Assembly: GCA_030761205.1 (NCBI GenBank)
Contig: JAULJL010000020.1
Span: 2,485,001 to 2,549,000, forward strand
Reading direction: 5' to 3'
Length of the DNA: 64,000 bases
Source of the DNA: Fremontodendron californicum
Taxonomy: Eukaryota; Streptophyta; Magnoliopsida; Malvales; Malvaceae
Each line of letters begins with the position of its first letter. The stretch's first letter is position 1. The notes under the pieces were generated by a model. That model searched no databases, was not told the DNA's origin, and was given only the letters and a program-made list of their open reading frames with translations. Shown here one piece after another: positions 46,805 to 59,693 of this stretch. The translations under genes and the position numbers were made by a program.

Positions 46805-48371
46805 TCTTAGTATATCATGTGAGTGCTTTTGCCTCCTCAATGAAGTTTTCTATATTATGTGAATTGATGCATGATTGCATATATTTCTTCATTCTAGCAC
46901 TTTATTGCTGAAAAATTTAAGCCATCTTAAATAAGCGCATCTTGCTGATTATTTTGATCTTTACTTTTTTAAATCTCCTGCATACCATATATTGGGATCT
47001 TATCCTCACATGCTTCCAATTTGCTTAGAACTGTCAGACAAGGACTTATGCTGGCAACCTCTGCAAAAATGAATTTGAGTGCTCATGACCTCAGTTTGAT
47101 GCTCATTCTTTATTCTCATGATTCCTTACCCATCCAAATGTTAGCAGGACAAACAGCTTCTGCTTTTCAACTCCAGTTTATTTTGAGATTCCCCGTAAAC
47201 GGGTCTAAGTTTTTCTTGGCGATTATACAACAGATCGAGATTGATGATGATAATGAAAAAGAGAAAGAATAGAAATGGGTATAGATTTTTGTTTAAAGAT
47301 GCCTACTATATTGTTTAACATTCAATTTAGCTTTTTCAGAATACGAGGCTTTGGCAATTGTGAGAGGTAATGACAGAATGCCAATGGTGATGGGAAACAT
47401 TTGCTTCTTTTAGAAGCATAGAAGATATAATTGTATTTGTAGGGTATATAATTGTCTTTGTGTATGCATATGGAAGACTTACAATCAATGGTTTGAATGT
47501 TTTATTCCTTCTACAAGTCATTTTTAGACTACTTCTCCTCTTAGAAGTCAAGAAAAATGTTCCAACTGGATATTTAAAGGAAATTAAATGTTCATTGGAT
47601 TGGATTCACATTTTAAATGCGTCTAAAGTTGGCAATTCATAATAATTCAGAGTTATGGCTGTTTGCTGTGCTTGAACATTGAAGCATTTATTTATATGTT
47701 TTGGATTCTAGTTTAGATTAAATCAATTTCTTCAGGGCTTCAAGGAAACTGGTTCATGGAGCTTGCTTGAAGACTGACTGCTGAGTTAAACTCAATGCTC
47801 AATTTAGCTTGACAAATAAGCTTATACATATAATTAGAAAGTTGGTAAATGCTGAAAAACTTTGCTTTGAAAACTAAGAATTTTCAATTAAGGTAAAGGG
47901 TTCTTTACAAATTCCGTAACAAGCAAACTATGCTTAAGTCATAATCAAGAAACCATAATCAGGATTAACCATTTAAAACGTTTTAAATGAACCTATTTGC
48001 TTATCTTAGAAAAGGGTTTCTAAAGTTTCTATTTCTTGGGCAGCTGCTTTTTGCCATTGCCGCCACTATTATTTCTCATCCTTTTTTAGTGAAAACTGAA
48101 AACCACCCATTGGGAAATAAAAGCAAAGTCTTTCTTTATTTGCTTAATTTGGAAATTATTATTTCCAGCGTGGGATTAGACAATTTTGACAAAAGCATGA
48201 TGATAATTAGCACCAAAGCCAGTCACGTCTTCATCACACATTAAATTCAGCTTAGCTCTTTGTTTTAAATATAAATATATAATATAACATGAAATTTCTT
48301 TCTTTTTCCTTTTTAGCAATCTTTGAAATGCTTTCCATTGTAGAAAGAAAGAAAAATGGCATGGATTCATT
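46805..48371. other. OTU 3' flank and intergenic DNA
   Basis: Includes the expected 3' UTR. Short open frames (47021-47272 and 47987-48244) show no domain or codon pattern I trust. Confidence 0.4.
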
Positions 48372-48421
48372 AATAGGAAAACTTTTTTTTTTTTTTGGAT
48401 AAGCAATAGGAAAACTTTTTT
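48372..48421 (-). mobile_element. minute poly(A) retro-insertion with 17-bp target-site duplication
   Basis: AATAGGAAAACTTTTTT is at 48372-48388 and 48405-48421. The 16-bp insert reads, on the minus strand, GCTTATCC plus an A-run. Its 3' end matches that of the insert at 8776-8799. Confidence 0.6.
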
Positions 48422-50449
48422 ACAGATGTCATTAACATGGAATCATTAAAAACTGGTGAGTTTATAATTTAAGGAAAATAATAAATTGTCCAATGAAAAT
48501 GTGATCTTTAAACTTGAAGTTCATTTTTCAAATAATTATAGCATTAGTTTATTTATATTGCTAATATGATCAGGGATATTCTTATATTTTATCTGAATTA
48601 AAATTTTTTTGGATAATTTTAAAAATACATTTTCTTATATTGATTTGGTACATTCAAGATTTTACTTTTAAAATACTTTTCATGTAGATTATATATATAT
48701 ATATATATACTTCGTTTAAAGTAATTCTTTAATTAGAATTAGCTAACAAATCAAATTTTGAACTTATTTCTTGTACAATATGGGTATACCAATAACTAAA
48801 TAGAGAAATTGGTTTTTTTACCCCCATTTTTTAAAAACTGAAAATCAAAAAGTAAGGTGCTGTCAACAATCCGAAATTCTTTATGAAAAAGGAGGGGAAA
48901 TGGAAAGGGATAAGAGAGGTATAAATAAAGCTAATAAGAGGCATGATCATTTAATGAAATAAAACCCACATTAATTATCCAATAAATAAATAAATAAAAC
49001 CCACATTCCCATTAATAACACCAAAAGGAAAACGAATGGCTAAAGATGATTGGTTTGTCGTGGCCACTTTCAAACCTCACCACACACAAAACACAAAACT
49101 TACATGAATCTCAACAATCTTTCCAAACCAGGAAAGACTCCAAATAATCTTTAATAATTGAAATTATAAAGACAAAACAAAGTCTCTCAATTGCAATTAG
49201 AGTTGATAATTGAATGAATTTGGGTTAGATTATTTAGAGTTCGATTCATGTCAGATTTGAATTTTTTTAGATTTGAATAATTTTAAATTCGAATTTGAAT
49301 CGTTTTTAATTATCTTTACTTGCCTGCTCCTTTGACAGAATCAGTGACAATAATGCCACGTGCATACAAGCCTGTAACATTCAATAAGTTAGTACTCAGA
49401 AAACCCCACCATTGATATTACTCTGAAAGCTCAGAGATTTACAAGATTTCATTTGATTTTGTTTTATTCATTCCAATTTTTTGTATGAAAAAGAAAAAGA
49501 AAAAAGAGTTGTATATACTAAGAGATTGCATGGTCATGGGTGTCGGCAGATTTCACATGATTACTTTAATAAGTTTATGTTGTTGTTGTTTATTTGATTT
49601 TGAAAAGGTTGTTTTTCTTTTTTCTTTTTCACTGAAAAAGGTGAAAATAACAGCCATATTTAATGTTTATTTGGTGGACCAAAGCTTAAGAGGTTCCATA
49701 TTCGGAAACTGACAGAAACTAGACATGAAATTCATGAAAGAGTGGGCTAACCCCTTCGATCAATTATCTCAAATTTTCGTAAGTTTGATGGATTCGTATT
49801 AAGCATAGCAAACTTGTAAAACACGTAAAAACAGCATTTGATAGACAAGAGATTTGCATTTCTAGGTTTTCATGTTCTTCATAACTGGTCCAACTGCTTA
49901 ACGCAAGTCCAAGGAAAATAATATAAACTTTTTATATTTCATTAAATTCTTGAGCTGGAGAGAGCTAGTTAGGGCTAGCTCAATATAAATTGTAATTTAT
50001 ATTAATTATTTTTTATAATATACAGTCAAAATTCTTCGTATGTTGACCGAAGCTAAAATATTTTTTTGAACAATCTTAAAAGACAGGATCTTCAAATCGG
50101 TTTGATATATTTAAAATTTTATTTTCAAAATGTATTTTTTGTAAAATTCGAATTTGGTTGACAAGAAAAAATGTTTTTTTTTTTTTTCTAATTAAATTAA
50201 CCCGTATTTTGTGAGCGCAATTTATTTATATTAATTATAGCATGAACGAGTACGATATTACAATTTAAGATGCTTGAGTTATTAATGACCCAAAAATTGT
50301 TAGGTTGTGAAAGGAACAAGACATTAATTAATGTAGTTATACATATCTCTGTGGTCTGAAAAAGGACATAACAGTAATAATATGAAACCTAGACCTGGCT
50401 AAAGAGACAGTAAATTAACCGGTAATCTTTTTTTTTTCCCCATAGGAGC
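48422..50449. other. intergenic AT-rich DNA
   Basis: Nothing coding is supported. A TA repeat lies at about 48692-48709. Confidence 0.4.
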
Positions 50450-51320
50450 AGTGTTTCTTTGCATTATTTGGAGAGAAAGAAATCGTTTGATATGATGAAA
50501 AATGATCACTTTTTATGAAAAGTAATTGGTGTGAATGTAATTCTCATGTTTGATATGTTAAAAAATACTCACTTTCCTGAGAAAATAACTTTCATTGGAG
50601 AATTACTTTTTCACAAGTATTTGAAATGTGATTCTCATGAGTTGAGGTGAGAAAAAGTAATTTTCCAATGTGATGAAAATTAAAAAAATATTAAGATAAA
50701 ATTACTCTCTTCCTATTTGATTTAAAATTATCAATTGTAATATTATTTTTAAATATTTAGTACAAATATTTGTTAATAATAAATATCATTGAAATATTTA
50801 AATAATATTTAATTTGCATTCAGTATTTTAATTTTTCAATTATATGAGAGTAAGTTCGAAAATTTATTATTAACAATTTTTTTTATCCTAAATGTAACTC
50901 AAATTATCAATTGAAATATTATTTTTAAATATTTAGTAGAAATGTTTGTCAATAATAAATATCATTGAAATATTTAAATAATATTTAATTTGCATCCAGT
51001 TTTTTAATTTTTCAACTACATGAGAATAATTTGGAAATTTTATTATTAACAACATTTTTTATTCTAAAAGTAACTCAAATTACCAATTGAAATATTATTT
51101 TTAAATATTTAGTATAAATATTTGTTAATAATAAATATCATTGAAAAATGTTAAAATTAATAAATTTTACATTTTTGATAAGGGTAATTTTGAAAATTAC
51201 CATCACATTATCAAAATTTTAATTAGTACTTTCCCATGTATACCAAACGTTGTAAATTTACATGTTCAAGAATCACATTCCATTGAAATCATAACATGAG
51301 AAAATACCAAACGCCCTCTA
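50450..51320. mobile_element. AT-rich non-autonomous element with internal tandem repeats
   Basis: The ends carry inverted words (CGTTTGATATGATG-like on the left; GGGCGTTTGGTATTTTCTCA on the reversed right), typical of plant MITEs starting GGCGTTTGGT. Inside, 50727-51160 is about 2.4 tandem copies of a 176-bp unit (AATTATCAATTG starts near 50726, 50902 and 51078). Borders are approximate. Confidence 0.5.
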
Positions 51321-52032
51321 ATTGTTTTGCAACATGTGGCAATAAAAAAAATTATGCATGATTTTCTTGTAATTTTAAATATGATATGAATATAATATAT
51401 TTAATATATACAAAAATAATATAATAAACATGATTTTTTTTAGTTGAAGTTCAAATTCTTTGACTACTTCAAATAATGCCTTTTTGAGGTTGAAGACAAC
51501 AGATGGAAAGATAAGCCAAATCCAAATTCTAATTGCAACATGTAAAAGCAGTGTATTTTTATTGTTTTTTTTTAAAGATATTATATATTTATATAAATTT
51601 TGATATGTTAATAATTCGTGTTATATATATTTTAATATATTTATATTCATGTTACTTTTTTATATTGTGTCGATTTTAATTAATTTTTTCATATTGTATT
51701 CATGTTAAGTAATCATATCGTGTCTAAGAATAATCGTGTCTAAGCAAAAGGTCTAGATAGATAATGCTTTACCAACATTATTTCATGATCAAATTGTTTG
51801 ATTAATCCCCATATTTAGGTAAAAATGATCGATTTAATTCCGATCAACCCGTCGAAAATTGTAAGACTATATTTTAAAATTTATAAAAATTAAGCGATTT
51901 GATTTCACCGAATAATTTGAGAGGATTAAATCAACTATTTCAGTTAACTACAAGGACTGATGATACAATTTAACCTTATTTCATTGTCCATGACAGCCAC
52001 GCCTCTCTAATCTCTCAGCCTCACCTTGGCTT
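51321..52032. other. intergenic AT-rich DNA
   Basis: Nothing coding is supported. 51370-51740 belongs to the diverged AT-rich dispersed repeat (CATATCGTGTCTAAG-type words). Confidence 0.4.
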
Positions 52033-52082
52033 AACTTGAATACTAACCTTTTCATAAAAAAAAAAAAACTTGAATACTAACC
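52033..52082 (+). mobile_element. minute poly(A) retro-insertion with 16-bp target-site duplication
   Basis: AACTTGAATACTAACC is at 52033-52048 and 52067-52082, around an 18-bp insert, TTTTCAT plus an A-run. Confidence 0.6.
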
Positions 52083-54331
52083 AAGAAACAAACCAATCAC
52101 AGCCAACCACCTGTCTAATCATCCCAATAAAAGTGATATTAGCTTTAAGAGTTAAGACAGATCTTGAATTATATATAAAAAAAAAAAAAAAAAACCCCAA
52201 AAAGCTAAAAGAATAGTAGACAAAGTGACAAAAATAGGCGTGTGTATATAACAAACCCAAATTAGAATTCCAAAAATAGAAAGTGTTTCCAAAGAAGAGA
52301 GAGATAGAACGGGAAAGAAACGAGTGGAAGTGTTAAGAGAGAGAGAGAGTAATGGCAAAATGGGTAAAACAAAGTACTATAAAGGGAAACCCAAAGGATT
52401 AGTTTGTCTGAATGAATGATGAAAGCTATCTAACACTTAACAGTACCAAAATTTTTGTCTTTTTTTTTTTTTCTAAGTAAAAAAAAATATGGGTTGTTTT
52501 TTTTTTTTTTTTTAATTTTTATGAGGAGGGAACCAGACCAATGCCTGCAGAGTCAAGTCCCAGTCGGAGTCAAAGTCAACATTCATAAGCCAATAAAATT
52601 AGATTTCGTGTATTCATTTTTGTATTTTTCTTTTTTTTTACGTATTATAATTATATTTAAAATTTTAATGTATTAATAATTTTTATTATATAAATTTTGA
52701 TATGTTTATATATTTATATTGTATTTGTCTTTTTTTTTTGTATGATATTGTGTTATAATTATTATTTTTGTATAATATTTATATAGTGTAAACGTATCAT
52801 GTTTGAAATTATCGGATCTAACTCAAATAATACTAATCAACAAATCGAAAGGAGAAAATTCAGTTTTTTTTTTTTTAAAAAAGGGTGTTTGATTGATTTT
52901 ATAAGAGAGTATTTAATTCCAGCCGTTGAAGAAATCCTATAAATGGAATGCCACAACTTTTAAAGGCAAAAAAAAAAAATAGTAAACCCCACAGCAAAAG
53001 GCAAACCCCTGCGATTGTTTTTTTTTTTTTTTTTTATTTTAACTTTACTCTTTTTGATTCCCTGTAGGTTTGCTTTGCTTTCATTTTGCTGGACTTTGTC
53101 GCCACTATTCTCAATCACTAACTAGACCCTCCTTTTTTTAACTTCACATGATTATGAAAGAGAGTTTCCTCAATTTTCTCTTGTTTTGTAGTTAGTATTT
53201 AAAACTTAAAATCCGTTTCTGTTTTAGAAAATAGCTTTCGAAAAAATAAATTTTTAAAATAAATTTATTTTTGAAATTTTTGAAATTTTATGTTATTTTG
53301 AATGATTGTGTGTAAAATATTTTTTGTTATTCAATTATTTTTTAAAAATCTGTATTAATATAAAAAAATATCAATTTTTACATTTAAGAGATTGATCCTT
53401 TTAACTTTTATTCTTAAGAGATCGATCTTTACACATAAATATCGATTTTTTTTTTATTGTAAGAAGATGTCGATCGCTGTATTAAAAAGATTGATTGATC
53501 CTTCTTACTTTGTTTTAGTTTTTGAAAAATATTTTACGCTTTGTTATAGTTTTCAAAAAATTAATTAATTTTTAATTGATCCAAAATTATTTTTTATTGA
53601 TCAAATTATTTTTTTGCGAAATAAATATCAAAACATACTTTTCGAAACTTATTTTTCTTAAAAAACAAAAAACAAAAAGAGAGAGAGAGATTTTAAACTG
53701 TCTGTCTGAGGATTTGGCAGTGTTTCGTAGATCCGATGCAAAGAAAAGGATAAAGAGAAAGAGAGAGAGAGTCTTTACTCTTTAAGCTGCTACAGAACAG
53801 ACTTACTTTGTTCCCATTTGCATTTGTTTCAGCTTTTATCCACTCTTTACCAAAGGCGCGTGGAACTACTCTTATTCCCTAGCTACATTAACATTGCTTA
53901 CACCTTACAACTTACATTGCATTCATATTTTACTTTTCTTTATTTGCATAGATTTTTTTTTTTTTAATTTAATTTGGGATTTTGCACTGTAATTTTATTC
54001 ACGTAAATAATGCACGTCGAGTTTCGAGTAAATTAAAAATATCTAACTATTTGTGTAAAATTAATTTAATTTTACGAAAATGTGTAAAATTAATTTAATT
54101 TTACACTAATGCTAGTGAATTCCTCTTTATATATATATATATTTGATCATGCTTTACTTGGGTACATATCAATGTTAAAAGGAATGTAAAAACCAAAAAA
54201 AGAAAAAAGAAAAGAAAAATAATTGGATCTATCTAAAAAAAGAAAGGGAAAGTATTTAGGAGATTGAAAGAGCTTGAGAGGATGATTCTTTGCTTGAGAA
54301 CTTGTCAATGCACCCATTGACATTTTTGCAG
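52083..54331. other. intergenic AT-rich DNA
   Basis: No gene is supported. It contains several A/T homopolymers, AT-rich dispersed repeat (52640-52820), a fragment related to the MITE at 33141 (about 54000-54055) and a TA repeat (54129-54142). Confidence 0.4.
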
Positions 54332-54336
54332 CAGGC

Positions 54337-54828
54337 TGTTAAATTGTCCAATACCAGCCCAAGGAAAAATAAAAGCCTAACAATGTGTGGTTGCAATTGT
54401 GTGGTTTAATGTGTGGTTGCAATTGTGTGGTTTAATGTGTGGTTGTAATTGTGTGGTTTAATATGTGGTTGTAGTTGTGTGGTTTAATGTGTGGTTGTAG
54501 TTGTGTGGTTTAATGTGTGGTTGTAGTTGTGTGATTTAAATGTGTGGTTGTTATTAAACAACAATGGGTGGTTGTAATTTATTTAGATTTTATATTTGTG
54601 TGGCTTGTGTTTGTCTTGGTATTGTATAAATACCCCCCTCCCTTGCATTTGTAAATCATCAAGTAGTAAGCTTCAATAAGCAATAAAAGTTCTAAGTTTT
54701 CCTAAAGAGTTCTTCTCTAAAGAGTGTAGTCTAGAGTGAAGTGTGAGCATTTGTGAGTTTTCCTAAAATCTAAACTTTCTTCTTTGAGTGGTAAAATTAG
54801 AGTTATCTACTCTAAGTTTTTCTCAACA
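54337..54828 (+). repeat. 5' LTR of copia element 2
   Basis: About six degenerate 26-27-bp repeats (AATGTGTGGTTGYARTTGTG type) fill 54383-54550, upstream of the TATA box near 54624. Confidence 0.93.
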
Positions 54829-55095
54829 ATTGGTATCAGAGCTAGGTTGTGAGTTACTACCATAGTTACTATTCACACGTGTCACTATATACTTTTATAG
54901 TAATTGTTAACATATACGAGATTTATTCAAGTATATGGTATACGATACTATTCACGTATACGGTACTGTTCACGGTGAAATAGTTATTCAGGTACTATTT
55001 TTGGTTTGAGCGTTCTTGAGTCGTGAGGAGTTTGTACTCTACAAGTTTGTGTCTCAAAATCAAGCTTGTTCGGTATTGTTAGTCTTGCCGACACG

Positions 55096-58000
55096 ATGGG
55101 TGATCTTCAAGTAGTTGGAGGAATCAAGAAGCTCAATCACAAAAATTACAACACGTGGAAGACGCGTATGATGTCTTACCTACAAGGTCAAGACCTTTGG
55201 GAAGTCGTTGGTGGTAGTGAAGTTACGAAGCCCGAGCAAGAAGATGCTCAAGGAACCTTGCGCAAATGGAAGATTAAAGTGGGTAAAGCCATGTTTGCCC
55301 TTAAGACCACAGTTGAAGAAGAAATGTTGGAACACATACAAAAGCTAGAAACGCCAAAAGAAGCGTGGGATACTTTAGATGCACTCTTTTCGAGAAAGAA
55401 TGACACAAGACTTCAACTTCTTGAGAATGAATTGTTATCAGTTGCACAACGAGATATACCGATTGCTCAATACTTTCACAAGGTAAAAACGTTATGCCGT
55501 GAAATTTCTGATTTAGATCCTACAGCCGCTATTGGAGATACCAGGGTAAAAAGAATAATTATCCATGGTTTGAGGCCCGAATATCGCAGCTTCGTTGCCG
55601 CTATACAAGGATGGCCAACTCAACCATCACTTGTAGAGTTTGAAAATTTGCTTGTTGGTCAAGAATCTATGGCCAAGCAAATGGGAGGGGTCTCGTTGAA
55701 AAGTGAAGAGGAAGCACTCTACACCAACAAAAGCAAAGGCAAATTCAAACAGCACGTCGGTGGTGGATCTAAAAAGTATGGTGACAAGACAAAAAGTCAT
55801 CAAGGAGAAGGGAGCTCTCGTCCAGGGGGAGCTTCAAAGAATCGTAGCAACAATAAAAGATTTGAAGGTAACTGTTACAACTGTGACAAGAAAGGTCACA
55901 TGGCAAAAGATTGTTGGTTTAACAAAAGGCCCGCTGAGAGCAATGCTGCTACTTCTAGTACAAAGGAGAAAAGCGAAGATGATTGGGACGCTGAAGCATT
56001 TTTTGCTATGGAAGAGGAAGAGTTAGCTCTCACAGTAACAACGGCTGACCGAATTGACTATGAGAATGACTGGATTGTCGATTCAGGTTGCTCAAATCAC
56101 ATGACAGGCGATAAACAGAAGTTGCAGAACCTGTCAGAATACAAGGGAAATCGCATTGTTGTGACAGCTGATAATTCAAGATTACCGATTACTCACATCG
56201 GTAAGACGGTAGTAGCACCTCGATATAGTCATAATCAGGTACCACTACAAGATGTTTACCATGTCCAAGGCATGAAGAAAAATTTGCTTTCAGTGGCACA
56301 ATTAACATCGTCAGGTCACCATATTCTGTTTGGTCCAAGGGATGTGAAGGTATATCGTGATCTCAAAATCTCAGGACAGCCGATGATGGAAGGACGACGT
56401 CTGGAGTCAGTCTACGTGATGTCAGCAGAGTCAGCATATGTAGACAAGACAAGAAGGAGCGATACAGCAGATTTATGGCACATGCGGTTAGGTCATGTTA
56501 GTTATTCCAAGCTAAGTATGATGATGAAGAAGTCGATGCTTAAGGGACTTCCTCAGCTTGACATAAGAACAGACACAGTTTGTGCAGGATGCCAATATGG
56601 TAAAGCACACCAATTGCCATACGAGGAGTCAAAGTTTAAAGCAAAAGAACCATTAGAGTTAGTTCACTCTGATGTATTTGGACCCGTTAAGCAACCATCA
56701 ATTAGTGGAATGCGGTACATGGTGACGTTTATTGATGATTTCTCCAGGTATGTGTGGGTTTTCTTTATGAAAGAAAAGTCTGACACTTTCTCAAAGTTTA
56801 AAGAGTTCAAAGAGATAGTTGAAGGAGAAGTGGGAAAGAAGATATGTTGCTTGCGCACAGACAATGGAGGAGAATATAGCTCAGGCGAATTCTCTCAATA
56901 CCTACGAGAATGCAACATACGTCATCAGTATACTTGTGTCAATACACCACAACAGAATGGTGTAGCAGAGAGAAAGAATCGGCATCTTGCAGAAATTTGT
57001 CGGAGTATGCTACATGCAAAGAATGTACCCGGAAGATTTTGGGCCGAAGCTATGAGAACCGCAACCCATGTGATCAACAAACTTCCTCAACCAAGGTTAG
57101 AGTTTGTTTCCCCCTTTGAGAAATTGTGGAAAATGAAACCTTCAGTCAGCTACTTTCGAGTATTTGGTTGTGTATGTTATGTATTTGTTCCTGATCATTT
57201 ACGTAGCAAGTTTGATAAGAAAGCAACTAGGTGTATCTTTGTGGGATACGACAACCAAAAGAAAGGATAGAAATGTTGTGATCCTACAAGTGGAAGATGT
57301 TACACTTCACGCAATGTGGTATTCGATGAAGCATCTTCTTGGTGGTCCTCAGAAAAGGAGGTGTTGTCAGATTCAAAAGAATTTGAAGACATGTTACAAC
57401 AGAAAATGGGAGAGTATATTGTCCAACTTCAATCAACTTCAGATGAAGTAGAAGACCTATGTGATGATAACGATGACGAGCAAGTGTTAGTCCAGAGTCC
57501 TTGGCAAACTGGTGTGTATCAACCAGATGTTAGATCGAGTGAAGTGGAAGAACCATCTCCACAATCACAAATCCGAAGGACAACAAGAGCACGGAAGCCA
57601 AATCCCAAATATGCTAATGCAGCCATAGTGGAAGAACCAATTGCAACAGAACCTGAGACGTTTGAAGAAGCATCACAGAGTTCTGAGTGGATTATGGCTA
57701 TGAAAGAAGAGATCACTGCGCTTGAGCAGAATCAGACTTGGGATCTAGTGCCAAAACCAAGAGATGTGAAACCCATATCCTGCAAGTGGGTTTACAAGAT
57801 AAAACATCGTCCAGATGGGTCGATTGAAAGGTACAAGGCACGGTTGGTGGCTCGTGGTTTCTCTCAGAAGTATGAGCTAGACTATGATGAAACATTTAGT
57901 CCGGTGGCAAGACTTACAACCGTACGAGTCCTACTTGCCCTTGCAGCCAACAAAGACTGGAACTTGTGGCAGATGGATGTGAAGAATGCATTCCTTCATG

Positions 58001-59202
58001 GAGAGCTAGATCGGGAAATCTACATGATTCAACCATTGGGATTTCAAAACCAAAATCATCCTGAGCATGTGTGTAAGCTGCGAAAGGCACTTTACGGATT
58101 GAAACAAGCACCTAGAGCATGGTATGGTAAGATTGCTGAATTTTTAACTCATAGTGGTTATTCAGTGACACCTGCAGATTCCAGCTTGTTTGTCAAAGCT
58201 AATGGAGGAAAGCTAGCTATCGTATTGATATATGTGGATGATTTAATCATAACTGGTGATTATGAGGCAGAAATTCTTCAAACCAAGGAGAATTTATCAG
58301 TTCGTTTCCAAATGAAAGAACTTGGACAACTCAAGCACTTTCTTGGTCTAGAGGTTGATCACAGACAAGAAGGAATATTTCTCTGTCAACAAAAATATTC
58401 TAAAGATTTGCTAAAAAGGTTTGGAATGCTCGAGAGCAAGCCAATTTCAACACCGATGGAACCAAATGGCAAGATGTGTGCACTTGAAGGCAAAGACTTG
58501 GAAGATGCAACTATGTATCGACAATTGGTAGGTAGCCTGATCTACTTAACCTTGACTCGACCTGACATTTCTTATACAGTTGGTGTGATGAGTCGGTATA
58601 TGCAAAATCCGAAGAAGCCTCATTTAGAAGCAGTTCGACGAATACTGAGATATGTGAAAAGTACAATAGATTATGGTCTTTTGTACAAGAAAGGTGAAGA
58701 CTGTAAGTTAGTTGGTTATTGTGATGCTGACTATGCAGGAGATCATGACACCAGGAGATCAACAACTGGGTACATGTTTAAACTTGGTTCTGGAACAATT
58801 TCTTGGTGCAGTAAGAGACAACCAACGGTATCATTGTCAACTACCGAAGCTGAGTATCGAGCAGCAGCAATGGCAGCTCAAGAGTGTACGTGGTTGATAC
58901 AACTAATGAGTGATCTACATCAACCAGTAGATTATGCAGTTCCGTTGTATTGCGACAACCAGTCAGCAATTCGTTTGGCAGAAAATCCAGTCTTTCACGC
59001 AAGAACCAAACATATAGAAGTGCATTATCACTTTATCAGAGAAAAGGTTCTACAAGAAGAGATTGAAATGAAGCAGATCAAGACAGATGATCAAATGGCA
59101 GATTTATTCACAAAAGGTTTGAGTATCAACAAATTTGAAATGTTTCGTCGTCAACTCAACATGGTGCAAAGAGGAAGAGCTGGTATTGAGGGGGAGTGTT
59201 AA
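55096..59202 (+). pseudogene. gag-pol of copia element 2 with one in-frame stop
   Basis: One frame of 1369 codons including its end codon. It starts at the ATG at 55096 (MGDLQVVGG); an upstream in-frame extension has no ATG. Domains: Gag; CCHC knuckle CYNCDKKGHMAKDC; protease DSG in WIVDSGCSNHM; pre-integrase LWHMRLGHVSYSKL; integrase with HSDVFGP, TDNGGEY and NGVAERKNR; reverse transcriptase with YVDDLIITG; RNase H with CDADYAGDHDTRRSTTGY and STTEAEY. The only break is TAG at 57268-57270, codon 725, between the integrase and RT, where Trp (TGG) would be expected; the frame is unchanged after it. No other stop or frameshift was seen. Confidence 0.92.
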
Positions 59203-59688
59203 ATTGTCCAATACCAGCCCAAGGAAAAATAAAAGCCTAACAATGTGTGGTTGCAATTGTGTGGTTTAATGTGTGGTTGCAATTGTGTGGTTTAATGTGT
59301 GGTTGTAATTGTGTGGTTTAATATGTGGTTGTAGTTGTGTGGTTTAATGTGTGGTTGTAGTTGTGTGGTTTAATGTGTGGTTGTAGTTGTGTGATTTAAA
59401 TGTGTGGTTGTTATTAAACAACAATGGGTGGTTGTAATTTATTTAGATTTTATATTTGTGTGGCTTGTGTTTGTCTTGGTATTGTATAAATACCCCCCTC
59501 CCTTGCATTTGTAAATCATCAAGTAGTAAGCTTCAATAAGCAATAAAAGTTCTAAGTTTTCCTAAAGAGTTCTTCTCTAAAGAGTGTAGTCTAGAGTGAA
59601 GTGTGAGCATTTGTGAGTTTTCCTAAAATCTAAACTTTCTTCTTTGAGTGGTAAAATTAGAGTTATCTACTCTAAGTTTTTCTCAACA
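59197..59688 (+). repeat. 3' LTR of copia element 2
   Basis: Second 492-bp LTR. It overlaps the final codons of pol by six bases. Confidence 0.93.
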
Positions 59689-59693
59689 CAGGC

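Larger units (their letters stand above)
54337..59688 (+). mobile_element. Ty1-copia LTR retrotransposon 2, apparently identical LTRs, one stop in pol
   Basis: 492-bp LTRs lie at 54337-54828 and 59197-59688, beginning TGTTAAATTG and ending TCTCAACA, with no difference seen. CAGGC is duplicated outside (54332-54336 and 59689-59693). The 5' LTR is followed by a TGGTATCAGAGC primer-binding site (54831-54842), and GAGGGGGAG precedes the 3' LTR. The U3 holds tandem GTGTGGTT repeats and a TATA box, GTATAAATACC. It is a recent insertion by LTR identity, but coding is interrupted once. Confidence 0.95.

Noticed and set aside
54383..54550. Regular repeats as a CRISPR-like array
   Set aside because: The units are contiguous without unique spacers and lie in an LTR of a plant retrotransposon.
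55066..55095. Upstream extension of the copia 2 frame
   Set aside because: It would begin with TTG. The ATG at 55096 starts the Gag sequence expected for the family.
56664..56864. Antisense open frames within both gag-pol regions
   Set aside because: These are shadows of the coding frames, with no independent motifs.
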